45,055 nt of DNA from the NCBI GenBank assembly GCA_002706765.1, contig PAJV01000051.1, positions 1 through 45,055 of the forward strand, read 5' to 3'. The notes under the pieces are model-generated. The model made no database searches, was not told the origin of the DNA, and worked only from the letters and a program-made list of their open reading frames with translations. Numbering within the stretch: position 1 is the stretch's first letter; every line of letters starts with the position of its first letter. Of the stretch, positions 1 through 8,777 are shown piece by piece. The translations under genes were made by a program, and so were the position numbers. This stretch comes from Gimesia sp. Its GTDB lineage: Bacteria; Planctomycetota; Planctomycetia; Planctomycetales; Planctomycetaceae.

Positions 1-99
1 AGCACGTTGCTACTGGTCACAGTGCCGGGAGATTGTTTTGAGAACCATCACGCATAACATCATGATCTTGTAACTGACAAGACCTTTTCTACAGAGCAG
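1..99. mobile_element. Foreign sequence interrupting the kinase gene, possibly an insertion-sequence end
   Basis: Reading the kinase on the minus strand, normal histidine-kinase homology runs to the segment DNGTGMD...NIFE and then stops abruptly at about position 100. The usual continuation (EPFFTTK and the glycine-rich G boxes) is replaced by unrelated residues and a stop. The sequence from about 99 down to 1 therefore appears to be foreign to the gene. An IS terminus is the simplest explanation because the other window edge also ends in an IS. No transposase frame or terminal repeat can be confirmed in so short a piece. Confidence 0.4.
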
Positions 100-1527
100 C
101 TCGAAAATATTTTTCAACGTCTCCTGATCCATGCCGGTACCGTTATCGCTTACCACCAGTTGCACATATTTGCCAGGCAGATAACCCGGATGTTCCAGGC
201 AGTATGCTTCATCAAATTCCACGTTATGTGTCTCCAGCGTAATTTTCCCGATGCCGGAGATCGCATCACTGGCATTCACACACAGGTTGGCCAGGATCTG
301 ATCGATTTGTGAGGGGTCCATTTTGACCAGCCCCAGCGAAGAACCCGGCAGCCAGACAAATTCGATTCCTTCACCAATGAGCCGCCGCAGCATTTTGATC
401 ATATCTTCAATGGTTTCATTCAGATCAAGCAGTCGGGGCTCAATCACCTGACGACTGGCAAAGGCCAGTAATTGCTCCGTCAGTTCTGCAGAACGTTCGG
501 CGGCACTGCGAATTTCTACGAGATGGTCGTGCAGGGAATGTTTTTCATCGATGTCCAGCAGACCCAGTCCCACATGACCTAAAATGACATTCAGCATATT
601 ATTGAAATCATGCGCCACACCGCCGGCCAGTCGGCCAATCGATTCCATTTTCTGGGACGCGGCGAACTGTTCCAGCAGTTTCCGGTTTTCTATTTCCAGT
701 AACTTCCGCTCCGTGATATCCTCGGTCAGCATCACGATACCACCAATGATCTCCGGCGATTCATGCCAGGGCTGAATCACCCAGCGCAGCCACTGCAGCG
801 AACCATCCGCGCGCACAAAACATTCTTCGTCACGTAAGACAGAACCAGCCAGTGCCTGCTGATGTGCTGTTTTCCAGTGCTCGGGGATCTCAGGGAAGAC
901 TTCATAATGCGTGCGTCCCAGCAGGTGCTCACTGACCAGACTGTAATCTTCCAGCCAGCGCTGACTCGTTGCCAGATACCGCAGTTGCTGATCGAATAAA
1001 GCAATCGCGATCGGCGCGTTTTCAATAAAGGTGTGTAAATCGTGTTCACTGAGCCCGAGCTTCGGCTGAGTGCTCTTTCCAGCAGATTTGGTATGCAGCT
1101 GATAAAGGGCGCCGATGATTGTTCCATTTTTCTCCCGTACCGGTAAAATCTGACCCGAAATGAGATGTTCTGCGGCATGGCTTTCCTGCAGGAACGTCCA
1201 GTCGGGAATATTGACTGTCCGGCCAGACTGCAGAACCGGCGCCAGCAGAAGACTGTGGTCGAGCGTCTGAGACTTAGTTGAAAACTCCAGAATCTCAGAA
1301 ACCGGTTTGCCCAGCGCGTCACTCTGTTTCCAGCCGGTCAACTGTTCGGCGGGGGAGTTCAAAAGCATGACCTGTTCCTGAAGACTGACCGCAATCACAG
1401 TCTCTGTCAGGTTCTGCAATGCCGCTGCATACCAGTCTGTACCATGTTGGTCCATTTGAAGATTCCCGGTTAGATGAATATCTGGTGAAACAGGAATTTC
1501 AGGTAATCCGGACCGAGTTTCTCGCAT
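10..1527 (-). pseudogene. PAS-domain sensor histidine kinase, truncated in its ATPase domain
   Basis: The protein is cytoplasmic with no membrane segment. It shows a first PAS-like region (about residues 35-140), a second PAS with PAC ending in MLTEDITERK (about 165-275), and a HisKA dimerisation domain with the phospho-acceptor His306 in GGVAHDFNNML. An HATPase domain begins with the N box (N418 in LCVNASDA) and the G1 box DNGTGMD (461-467). Homology ends after E476; the F and G2 boxes that close the ATP lid are missing, replaced by about 29 unrelated residues. Kinases of this GGVAHDFNNML class often carry a C-terminal receiver domain, which would also be lost. The product can hardly autophosphorylate, so I treat it as a disrupted gene. 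The start is uncertain: Met1 lacks a clear Shine-Dalgarno and Met25 is an alternative. Confidence 0.75.
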
Positions 1528-1758
1528 GGAAAATAGGATTAGAACTCAGGCCCGCAAGTAGCATTATATAACTGAATTCCCCAGTGACGGCATTAAAAAA
1601 TGGGAATCGCGTTCAGAATGGAAATAATAAAGAAAACGCAGATTTCTCGGCGGGGTTGATCAAGTACTCTGCTCATGATGATTGTGAACCTGACGATTGT
1701 GTACTAATATGAGCGCAGCAATTTTAACAGACCATATTTTTCAGGAGCAGATCAAGCC

Positions 1759-2043
1759 ATGATCACCGTTGGCATGAATTACCACGTTATCGAAGGCAAA
1801 CAGGAATCATTTGAAGAAAAGTTCGCCAGCGTGCTTGCTGCTTTGAATGAAGCGGAAGGGCACGACAGTTCCAACCTGTGGAAAGATGTTGCCGACGATG
1901 CCTCGTACATGATCACCAGCGAATGGTCGGACGAGCAGGCCTTCAAAGACTTCATCCAGAGCGACGCCTTCCGCGCTGTCACCAACTGGGGCAAAGAAGA
2001 AATCCTCTCCGACCGCCCCCGCCACAAAATTTACAAGCACTAA
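1759..2043 (+). CDS. Antibiotic biosynthesis monooxygenase (ABM)-fold protein
   Basis: A 94-residue protein with the ferredoxin-like ABM pattern: an N-terminal beta strand (ITVGMNYHV), a helix (QESFEEKFASVLAALNEA), a strand ending in SYMITSEWSDEQAF, then a helix and an ending around the conserved tryptophan (TNWGKEEIL). Such small dimeric proteins act as cofactor-free oxygenases or haem-binding/stress proteins; the substrate cannot be read here. CAGGAG lies a short distance upstream of the ATG, supporting the start. The gene is divergent from the kinase and convergent with the M56 gene, whose stop is only 17 bases away. The 230-base gap upstream holds no other gene. Confidence 0.75.
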   Translation: MITVGMNYHVIEGKQESFEEKFASVLAALNEAEGHDSSNLWKDVADDASYMITSEWSDEQAFKDFIQSDAFRAVTNWGKEEILSDRPRHKIYKH

Positions 2044-2060
2044 AAGGAAGTAAGCGTTCC

Positions 2061-5000
2061 TCACTCGTTCAGGTGGATTTCGATCTCACCCAGATCTTTC
2101 TGCTCTCCGGGCTGCAGGACAAACTCATGGGTGATTTGAGGATGCCCGTCGACAATAATCACATGCCGGTAAGAAGCACCGGGAATCAGTGCGGGAAAAT
2201 CCAGTTTCCCCTGCGCGCTGGTGGTCGTCGTAGCCGGTGATTGATAATTCAAGCGGTCAATATTGACGACGAATGCTTCGTCCGCCAGTTTTTCTCCCCT
2301 TCGAATCGCCTGCAGATCATAATGAGTTTGCCCCGATGTGACGATCATTCTCAAACCCCCCAGCATTTCATCAACGAGCGGTTTTCCTTTTTGATCCACG
2401 TATCTTGCGGTGGCAGAGCCACACGGCTGGAGCACGATTCGGGGCGCAGGGTTTTTCGAACTGATCAGTGCTGCAGCGCCCAGCCGACGTTCGGGATCCA
2501 GAAAATAGACCGGGTATTCTTCCCCTTCGCGCAGTCCTTCCAACTTGAAGTTTCCGTTCTGCACTTTGTCCGACTCACCGCGCCACCAGTCGGGCGAAGT
2601 AGGCGCGACCTTCAATCGCGAAATCATCAGCGCCTGTTGCACGGGTTTACCGGACGGATCGACCAGTGTGCCTGCGACCGTGGCTCCTGATTGCAGGGTA
2701 ATCTCGAGCGGTTCGAGCGTTTTACCCATCTGCGGATTGATCTTCTGAAACGCGTGAGCATAGACCCGGGTGCCTCCCGGTTTTCCTTCGTGTAATTCCC
2801 GGGAACCCTGTTCCTGCAGAATATATTTTCGTTCGGCAGCGTGTACGAGCAGTGATCCCGGACCCGGCAAAACAGGAATCTGAAACTTGCCTGCTTTGTC
2901 GGTTTTCTGAATGCTCTGCCAGCCGGTGATGATGTCTTCCGTGTATCGTTTATTAGCCCGCTCGGGATAATACTGGACCGCGGCTCCCTCTAACGGCTGG
3001 CCGGTCTTTGCATCGCGGACGAAACCTTCTGCCAGTACGACCTTGTCGAGTTTGATCTCAATCTCTTTCGAAGTTTCAGGAGTCCAGTGCAGATCTTTTA
3101 TTTCCCGGGTAAGGTAGGGAGTCCCTTGCGGGGGATATGCGACTATTCCGAATCGAATTCCCGGACGGGGATTCAACCGAAAGTTTCCTTCCTCGTCGGT
3201 CTTGCCTTCAATCGAAACCATCGAACCAAAAGGTTCCTGCTGACTGGCCCAGATTTTAATCCGCGTGTTGGCAGCTGGTTTCCCCGTATCGCCCAGTAGA
3301 ACCCGGCCTGAAAACCACTGAGCCGGCGCGAGGGGAATTGTCAACGTCTCTCCCGGTTTGATGTTTCGGACAATGTCACGATACGTTCCGTCGTGTTTGC
3401 TGCGTTCTTCGGGTTGACCCGTATTGATATTCACCCACTGCGGAGCGAATTGTTCCGAGCCGGTCACTTTCAGGGTGACTCCTCTTCGCAGATCAAACAT
3501 GTTAAGCAGTAGCTTGCCCTGGTCATCGGTTTTGCGGGGAATGAGGATCAGCATGGAATCGGGGGCCAAGTGCATTATATTCTGAGGGCGTTTGGCCGGC
3601 TTATCAGCAGTCTGCAAAGGTTGAATGACCGCACCGGGAGGTGCCGAGATTTTGATGTTGCGCCGTTCCATCTCCAGCGACAAATGTTTCGCAGGCCGTC
3701 CTTTCGCATCGACGAACTGGATGACACCATTTGATGGTTTGAAAAGTTTCAGATCGACGGTCATGGAATCACCTTGCCATTTTCTGTTCCGTGATAATAA
3801 ACCGGAGTGCTCGGTCCGTGCGAGGATATTCATCTCGGTATACATTTTCGGCACATCCACAGGCAGCGTCAGTTCATAATGACCTGCTTTGTCCGCCACT
3901 CCTTCTGCCAGCATTTTTCGATCGGGTATTGTCTCATCCACAGGTTTCAACCCGATGATCTCTACGCGTGCCCCTGCCGCCGGTTTGTCTTCGTGGGTGG
4001 TGATCGTGCCGCGAACGATGATGCCTTTCGCTACGGGTTCGGACTTTTTTGATTCCTTAGTTTGTGCGACCGCCGTTGTGAAGGTTCCCGCTGCGAGACC
4101 GGCTGTCATACATAATGAGAGTGCGAGCAGACACAGCAGCTTCTTTCCTGTGAGCCTGGTTAAGCGACTTCGTTTCCGGTCAAGCAGGCCGGCGATTCGA
4201 TGTTCGAGCTTCCAGCGCGAGGTAAACAGGCCAATCGCACCGGGCAGAAATCGCTCACTCTGAATCAGGCTGGCAAGCGTGAACAACGTCTGACTGTACG
4301 TTTTCGCGTCCGTTTTCTCCAGCACGTAATTATCGCAGACTTCTTCACGCGCCTGGGCCAGCTGTCGGTTCAGGAACTTCACCAGCGGCTGCAACCAGAA
4401 CAACGCTGACACCAGGTTTTGAATCAACAGAATCACCTGGTCGCGGCGGACGCTGTGCGCGATTTCGTGAATGAAAATATCCCGCAATGCCTTGGGAGCA
4501 ATCTGGTCGGCAAGCTGTTCAGGAAAAATGACCCGCGGCCTGAATAAACCGGCAGAAACAGGCCCGGATACATGCGCTGATAAAACCAGTTCCGGCAGTC
4601 GATTGTGTGGAAACAGGCGTCCCGCTTCTGCGAAGGACTCTGCCAGTGAAGAATGACAGTTGGATTTCGCAGAACGCAAAATGGCGGTGAGTCGGTACCA
4701 GCCCGTGAGCTGTCTGATCAGCGCGATGATGGTGCCTGCAATCCAGATGAGCAGCACACCCTGCAGCGTGATGCGGAGTGTCTGAACCGCCTCTGCTTCC
4801 TTTGTCGGGACAACACTTGCGACAAGCGTTGATTTTTTTGGTGTTCTGGATAACTCCAGCACCGATCCGGAATGCAGTTCCCGTTTTAAGGTGCCCGGTT
4901 CGGTCGGATCAGGTAACGCAGTCTGTGCTGCATATTGTTGTTCGCGATTATCGGCAGAGAAATTCAAAGGCAATGCATCGACTGCGACCGGATCGTATCT

Positions 5001-5273
5001 CACCTCAGTACCAGAGCGGGCATCCGAACCTTCCGTTTCCAGCGAGAAGGTCAACAGACTCGTTCCGTAAGACTGCATGACCAGCGTGATCACCGGAGCC
5101 AGCAGGACCAGGATCAACGCCGCACACAACAGTCCATACCGCACCGCCGGGTTACGCCGCAGAAACAGAGCCAGCAGCAGCGTGGTCGCTGTCACGAATG
5201 TCACCTGCAGCAACACATTCATACTCCCCAGCAGGAGCAGATCACCGGGCTTCCAGAAATCAAATGCGATCAT
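2061..5273 (-). CDS. BlaR1-type M56 metalloprotease with large carboxypeptidase-regulatory tail
   Basis: A 1070-residue membrane protein. Residues 1-400 resemble BlaR1/MecR1: paired hydrophobic helices at about 10-70, a third at 170-190, the gluzincin motif HEIAH at 269-273 followed by EEVCDNYVL near 310, and a fourth helix at about 378-398. The remaining 670 residues, predicted outside the cytoplasmic membrane, carry no penicillin-binding sensor. They form a string of carboxypeptidase-regulatory/transthyretin-like beta-sandwich repeats (segments of the type GRVLLGDTGKPAANTRI and AEGFVRDAKTGQPLEGA). In the family, the protease is activated by the outer domain and inactivates the partner BlaI repressor. 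The gene sits 5 bases downstream of a BlaI gene. The ligand is unknown; a sugar or peptide sensor is possible but is inference. Confidence 0.85.
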   Translation of the reverse strand: MIAFDFWKPGDLLLLGSMNVLLQVTFVTATTLLLALFLRRNPAVRYGLLCAALILVLLAPVITLVMQSYGTSLLTFSLETEGSDARSGTEVRYDPVAVDALPLNFSADNREQQYAAQTALPDPTEPGTLKRELHSGSVLELSRTPKKSTLVASVVPTKEAEAVQTLRITLQGVLLIWIAGTIIALIRQLTGWYRLTAILRSAKSNCHSSLAESFAEAGRLFPHNRLPELVLSAHVSGPVSAGLFRPRVIFPEQLADQIAPKALRDIFIHEIAHSVRRDQVILLIQNLVSALFWLQPLVKFLNRQLAQAREEVCDNYVLEKTDAKTYSQTLFTLASLIQSERFLPGAIGLFTSRWKLEHRIAGLLDRKRSRLTRLTGKKLLCLLALSLCMTAGLAAGTFTTAVAQTKESKKSEPVAKGIIVRGTITTHEDKPAAGARVEIIGLKPVDETIPDRKMLAEGVADKAGHYELTLPVDVPKMYTEMNILARTEHSGLLSRNRKWQGDSMTVDLKLFKPSNGVIQFVDAKGRPAKHLSLEMERRNIKISAPPGAVIQPLQTADKPAKRPQNIMHLAPDSMLILIPRKTDDQGKLLLNMFDLRRGVTLKVTGSEQFAPQWVNINTGQPEERSKHDGTYRDIVRNIKPGETLTIPLAPAQWFSGRVLLGDTGKPAANTRIKIWASQQEPFGSMVSIEGKTDEEGNFRLNPRPGIRFGIVAYPPQGTPYLTREIKDLHWTPETSKEIEIKLDKVVLAEGFVRDAKTGQPLEGAAVQYYPERANKRYTEDIITGWQSIQKTDKAGKFQIPVLPGPGSLLVHAAERKYILQEQGSRELHEGKPGGTRVYAHAFQKINPQMGKTLEPLEITLQSGATVAGTLVDPSGKPVQQALMISRLKVAPTSPDWWRGESDKVQNGNFKLEGLREGEEYPVYFLDPERRLGAAALISSKNPAPRIVLQPCGSATARYVDQKGKPLVDEMLGGLRMIVTSGQTHYDLQAIRRGEKLADEAFVVNIDRLNYQSPATTTTSAQGKLDFPALIPGASYRHVIIVDGHPQITHEFVLQPGEQKDLGEIEIHLNE

Positions 5274-5278
5274 GGGAA

Positions 5279-5689
5279 TTACCTCTGTCGTTTGGGTTTT
5301 TGCGTGGGCTCTGTTTCCGCTGCTTCGATCATGGCACGAATGCGTTCGGCTTCGTCGGCAGACAGGCCCCGGTACTCCAATAGCGCAGTCACCATTTCCT
5401 CGGGGGAACCGGAAAACAGGCGATCCACCATCTGCGAGACTTTAGCACCCAGCGAGACCGTGCGGGGTCGGTTTGCGGAATAGACGAACGTCCGCCCCTG
5501 CTCGCGATGTTTGAGCCAGCCCTTTTCTTCCAGACGTACGAGCATGGTCTGCACGGTATTGCGGGCCAGCGGACGATGTGCCGACAACGCTTCCCGCACT
5601 TCACTCACCGTCACTTCCTCGCGTTGCCATACGATTTCCATCATCTCGCGCTGAATTTCCGTCAGCGGCGTGGTATCTGCTTTCGCCAT
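5279..5689 (-). CDS. BlaI/MecI/CopY-family transcriptional repressor (operon 1)
   Basis: A 136-residue winged-helix repressor with the family's opening (LTEIQREMMEIVWQREEVTV), a recognition helix region (ARNTVQTMLVRLEEKGWL), a wing (HREQGRTFVYSA) and a C-terminal dimerisation helix bundle. The ATG at 5689 is preferred over the TTG at 5695 because TAGGAG lies 6 bases before it. The partner M56 protease gene follows after 5 bases, so the two are an operon. Two operator-like dyads lie directly upstream, suggesting autorepression. Cleavage by the partner protease would relieve repression if the pair works like BlaI/BlaR1. Confidence 0.9.
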   Translation of the reverse strand: MAKADTTPLTEIQREMMEIVWQREEVTVSEVREALSAHRPLARNTVQTMLVRLEEKGWLKHREQGRTFVYSANRPRTVSLGAKVSQMVDRLFSGSPEEMVTALLEYRGLSADEAERIRAMIEAAETEPTQKPKRQR

Positions 5690-5711
5690 GTCCAACTCCT
5701 AAATCCGTTGT

Positions 5712-5752
5712 GCCTACGTTATGTAGGTAATTAATACCTACGCATTGTAGGT
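5712..5752. promoter_or_regulatory. Two tandem operator dyads for the BlaI-type repressor
   Basis: Two inverted repeats precede the repressor gene: CCTAC-N5-GTAGG at 5713-5727 and the longer ACCTAC-N5-GTAGGT at 5736-5752. Their centres are 24 bases apart. The core resembles the TACA/TGTA half-sites bound by BlaI/MecI proteins. The position, 23-61 bases upstream of the start codon, fits control of this operon. Binding is inferred, not shown. Confidence 0.7.
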
Positions 5753-5774
5753 GTGTCAACAGGAATTTTTCAAA

Positions 5775-6560
5775 TCAGCGAATCTCTTCGAACCCAGGCA
5801 CGGATTCGGGCAGTTCGCTTGTATCGTGATAGCCGCAGTAGTCGAATGCGTTGCTATGCTCATTGATGCATGTTTGAAGTCGCGCCAGTGAGTGGAGCCG
5901 TTGGGCATTATCGGTCGCGCGGAACGCGGCCAGTTCGCCGATCGGATGTTGCGGGTCAGTCAGTTCTCCCCGCAGGTAATAGGCGTCCCCCACATGCAGG
6001 AACCAGCGATCCTCGGTCTGCACCGCCACTCCGCAGTGGCCGCTGGTATGACCGGGCAGGGGAATCAGCCGGACGTCGATATTCACGGCGGTATCCACAC
6101 AGCGGGACGGCATGCCGAACCAGTCGGCGTCGTTGATGTCGTAGGTCACCCAGTGAGGACGATGCGAAAACTGCGCGCTGCGATAGCGGGGATCGTCAGT
6201 TTCCAGCTGCTGTTTCTCTTCCGCTGCCAGATGAACGCGAGCCTCGGGAAAATCGGCCAGGCCTCCCACATGATCGGGATCGCCGTGCGTGAGCATGATA
6301 TCGCTCACATCGGTTGCCGAATAACCCAGCTGCTGAATCTGTGCGAGAGCCGTCACCGATTCGATAAACTGAAAGCCGGCGTCCTGCATTGCTTCCCTGC
6401 CGACACGTTCTTCAGGCGCCTTGATATCCAGCATGCCGATCCCCGTGTCGACCAGCATCAGCCCCGCTTCACTGCGTATGATCAGACAATGACAACAGGC
6501 CGGCGGAAACGGGGGCGCGTGTAACCAGCCAAAATTCGCATGCAGCAGTTCGGTGTTCAT
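5775..6560 (-). CDS. MBL-fold metallo-hydrolase
   Basis: A 261-residue metallo-beta-lactamase-fold enzyme, similar in layout to lactonase/glyoxalase-like members. Visible elements are MLVDTGIG, the metal loop LTHGDPDHVGG, PLPGHTSGH with the third-site histidine, and the bridging aspartate in HVGDAYY. The metal loop reads HxDxDH instead of the usual HxHxDH, so one canonical zinc ligand is an aspartate. I chose the ATG at 6560, preceded by GGGAG four bases away; GTG at 6563 is the alternative. The ATG overlaps the stop of the DNA methyltransferase in a TGATG arrangement, so the two genes are translationally coupled. The substrate cannot be predicted. Confidence 0.8.
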   Translation of the reverse strand: MNTELLHANFGWLHAPPFPPACCHCLIIRSEAGLMLVDTGIGMLDIKAPEERVGREAMQDAGFQFIESVTALAQIQQLGYSATDVSDIMLTHGDPDHVGGLADFPEARVHLAAEEKQQLETDDPRYRSAQFSHRPHWVTYDINDADWFGMPSRCVDTAVNIDVRLIPLPGHTSGHCGVAVQTEDRWFLHVGDAYYLRGELTDPQHPIGELAAFRATDNAQRLHSLARLQTCINEHSNAFDYCGYHDTSELPESVPGFEEIR

Positions 6561-8209
6561 CACGCTCCCTTTCCCCGCCCTTTAATGCGATAGTCACCCT
6601 CGATTGTTTCTTCAATACCCAGGAAGTTCGCGTACGCGGCTTCGTCAAATTCCTCGTGCTGTTCGAAGTATTTTGTGTGAATCGGCAGGACGCCAATATC
6701 GGCGCGGAGCACTTTATGCGTCTCGAAGATCGATTGAAACAGCCAGTTCATCACGCGGCTGTTCAAGAGCTGGCAGAGCTGCTGGCCCGTAATTGGAAAC
6801 TCCGGCGCCGGGATTAGCATATTCACACTGTTCAGAAAATAAGACTGTGCTGTGTCTACATGAAAGACCAGGCGCGACGAGATAAAGCGATAGATCAGTT
6901 TTTCCGGCGCGTGATACAGTTCCTCGGGAGCCACCTGATGATACAGCGAGAAATCAGTGGGAATGAACACGGAAGGCTTCCGCAGTAACCCCGGTTGCAG
7001 ATCCGCGCCTTTATACACGGGCAGATAACCAGCGCGCGGCGAAGCGACACAATATTTCTTATTATTTCCGGTGACGATCCCCAGCCCGAAACGCCCATGG
7101 TCGGCCAGTGTCAGATGCTCCACCTCATACAGATGCGCGATCACTGCCGCCGCTTGCGGGGAACAGGAGAAATTCAGAATCGCTTTCGGATTCTGTTGAA
7201 ATGAGGCGGGAGTCCGCACCGCGGTATCAGTCAGTCCTTCGCAGACAATCGGTTGATTCCGGTTTGCCTGGTTCTGCAGCACAATTCCTTTGGCCTTGGT
7301 CACCAGGCCGGGAAACGGTTTCCCAAAGTCCATCAGCGATTTGATATCCAGGGCCAGTGCCCGCCCCCGTGCATCGGCAAACGCGGCGACGTTAAAAAAC
7401 GCGTCAGGCAGCAGAAAACCCAGATAACCGCCGGGCTGCAAGCGCGACAGGGCCGCACAGAAAAACAGCGAACAGGTATCGCTGCTGCTCCCCGCGGCGA
7501 ACTGAATTGCATAGGATTGCTTCTGGGCTTTACTGAGCTTCTTCCCCCACGGCGGGTTTGTGAAAATCACATCGAACCGAGGCGGCCTGCCCTGCAGACT
7601 CGCCTTCAGAAAATCCGCACGTTGAATATTCGGTGAATCAAAGCCGGTCCGTTCCAGGATTCGACGTCTGGTAATCGCGACCGCGACCGGATCAACATCA
7701 AAGCCGAAAATGTTTTCCGGTGCAAAACCCTGATCGAGGGCCGCCAGAATAAAATTCCCCGAGCCACAACAGGGATCGCAAAATGTCAACGCCCGCCGAT
7801 CTGCAGGCAGGTCCGCAAAGTAACGTTCAATAATCCAGTCCGGCGTATAATAGACGCCTTCCTGGTTACGATATGTGTTCGACAGCGATGCCTGGTACTC
7901 ATCGCCAATCCGCTGACTGTCAAATTCCTCCTGCTTTACCAGTAGCCGAAACCGGCTGGAAAGGGCACCGTGATCGTGACCGTCTTTTTGCGATTTGTTG
8001 GCCCGGGCAATCAGCTTCTCCTGTCCGGCGATATTCTCTATGAACCCGTCGAATGAATCGCGGGTGATACAGCCCCGATCCGTCGAGACCAGATAACCGG
8101 CCTTGATCCAGTTGCGCACCGACGCTGTCGAAACACCCAGCGTATCCGCGGCGTCTATAATCGTCAGCGAAAGCACAGAAAGATCATCCAGCGCCACGAA
8201 ATGCCCCAT
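6560..8209 (-). CDS. HTH-fused N6-adenine DNA methyltransferase (Eco57I/TaqI-like)
   Basis: A 549-residue protein. An excisionase/MerR-like helix-turn-helix occupies about residues 14-42 (AADTLGVSTASVRNWIKAGYL). The sequence YYTPDWI precedes SAM motif I, DPCCGSGNF (145-153), and catalytic motif IV, NPPW (218-221), which marks an adenine-N6 methyltransferase of the gamma type. The C-terminal half resembles TaqI-type target-recognition regions. No nuclease motif is visible, and no restriction gene lies beside it, so it looks like an orphan enzyme. The N-terminal HTH may add DNA binding or self-regulation (inference). It overlaps the MBL gene downstream. A role in restriction-modification, defence or epigenetic control cannot be decided from sequence alone. 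Confidence 0.82.
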   Translation of the reverse strand: MGHFVALDDLSVLSLTIIDAADTLGVSTASVRNWIKAGYLVSTDRGCITRDSFDGFIENIAGQEKLIARANKSQKDGHDHGALSSRFRLLVKQEEFDSQRIGDEYQASLSNTYRNQEGVYYTPDWIIERYFADLPADRRALTFCDPCCGSGNFILAALDQGFAPENIFGFDVDPVAVAITRRRILERTGFDSPNIQRADFLKASLQGRPPRFDVIFTNPPWGKKLSKAQKQSYAIQFAAGSSSDTCSLFFCAALSRLQPGGYLGFLLPDAFFNVAAFADARGRALALDIKSLMDFGKPFPGLVTKAKGIVLQNQANRNQPIVCEGLTDTAVRTPASFQQNPKAILNFSCSPQAAAVIAHLYEVEHLTLADHGRFGLGIVTGNNKKYCVASPRAGYLPVYKGADLQPGLLRKPSVFIPTDFSLYHQVAPEELYHAPEKLIYRFISSRLVFHVDTAQSYFLNSVNMLIPAPEFPITGQQLCQLLNSRVMNWLFQSIFETHKVLRADIGVLPIHTKYFEQHEEFDEAAYANFLGIEETIEGDYRIKGRGKGA

Positions 8210-8271
8210 TCTTCAAGAGAGCCAGCATGGCTCGTTCATCAAATCAGCATCGATTTTACTGAACCCAGGCG

Positions 8272-8290
8272 AATATGAAAATATGGTTTG
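8272..8290. repeat. 19-bp direct repeat, left copy
   Basis: The sequence AATATGAAAATATGGTTTG occurs here and again, identically, at 8753-8771, in the same orientation. The pair brackets the small gene at 8294-8722. The period is 481 bases. Confidence 0.9.
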
Positions 8291-8293
8291 GGA

Positions 8294-8722
8294 TTATGAT
8301 TGATTGCCTTTCAGAAGAAACTGACCGTGATTGGCCAATAGTTGTTTTTTATAATCCATGGTAGTAGTACTTTCAATTCGCCGCATCGCAGTTATAAATC
8401 GTTTCGGATGTAGATAATGGTGCTGATTAATGTAATGCAGGATCAGTTCCGGTGCGACGAGGATGTCACCTTTATCAGGGATGAAAATATTTTTATTGCC
8501 AGAGACGCCATCAAACTGACATAGATTACATTGATGAGCTCCCATGGAATGAAAGGGTTGAAAAGCGGTCTCAATCAGCATACTCAAGTGCCGATAATCT
8601 TCTTCTGTCACGGACCCTGAAGAATATTCCTGAGTACCATCCAGCCAGCCCACCGCTAACAGATGACCCTGATGGTCGAATCCGAAGTAATCACAGGGAG
8701 TTAAATCAGGGTAATATGACAT
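8294..8722 (-). CDS. Small hypothetical protein, DUF7919-like/immunity-like, inside a direct repeat
   Basis: A 142-residue cytoplasmic protein that starts MSYYPDLTPCDYFG, has GHLLAVGWLDG, a CNLC pair, and ends with VAPELILHYINQHHYLHPKRF. I recognise this as a widespread small family often seen in clusters of polymorphic-toxin immunity genes, but I assign no function. The CNLC pair could bind metal. The gene is exactly enclosed by two identical 19-bp direct repeats, so the whole unit could be lost by one recombination event. The start ATG has only a weak purine-rich upstream region. Confidence 0.65.
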   Translation of the reverse strand: MSYYPDLTPCDYFGFDHQGHLLAVGWLDGTQEYSSGSVTEEDYRHLSMLIETAFQPFHSMGAHQCNLCQFDGVSGNKNIFIPDKGDILVAPELILHYINQHHYLHPKRFITAMRRIESTTTMDYKKQLLANHGQFLLKGNQS

Positions 8723-8752
8723 CGGTCATTTCTTCGATTAATCACTCAGCCA

Positions 8753-8771
8753 AATATGAAAATATGGTTTG
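8753..8771. repeat. 19-bp direct repeat, right copy
   Basis: Identical to 8272-8290 and in the same orientation. It lies between the start of the small gene at 8722 and the stop of the beta-helix gene at 8778. Confidence 0.9.
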
Positions 8772-8777
8772 AACTGT

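Noticed and set aside
6560-8209. A type IIG restriction-modification enzyme
   Set aside because: At 549 residues it has no visible nuclease motif or extra domain; the N-terminus is a helix-turn-helix.
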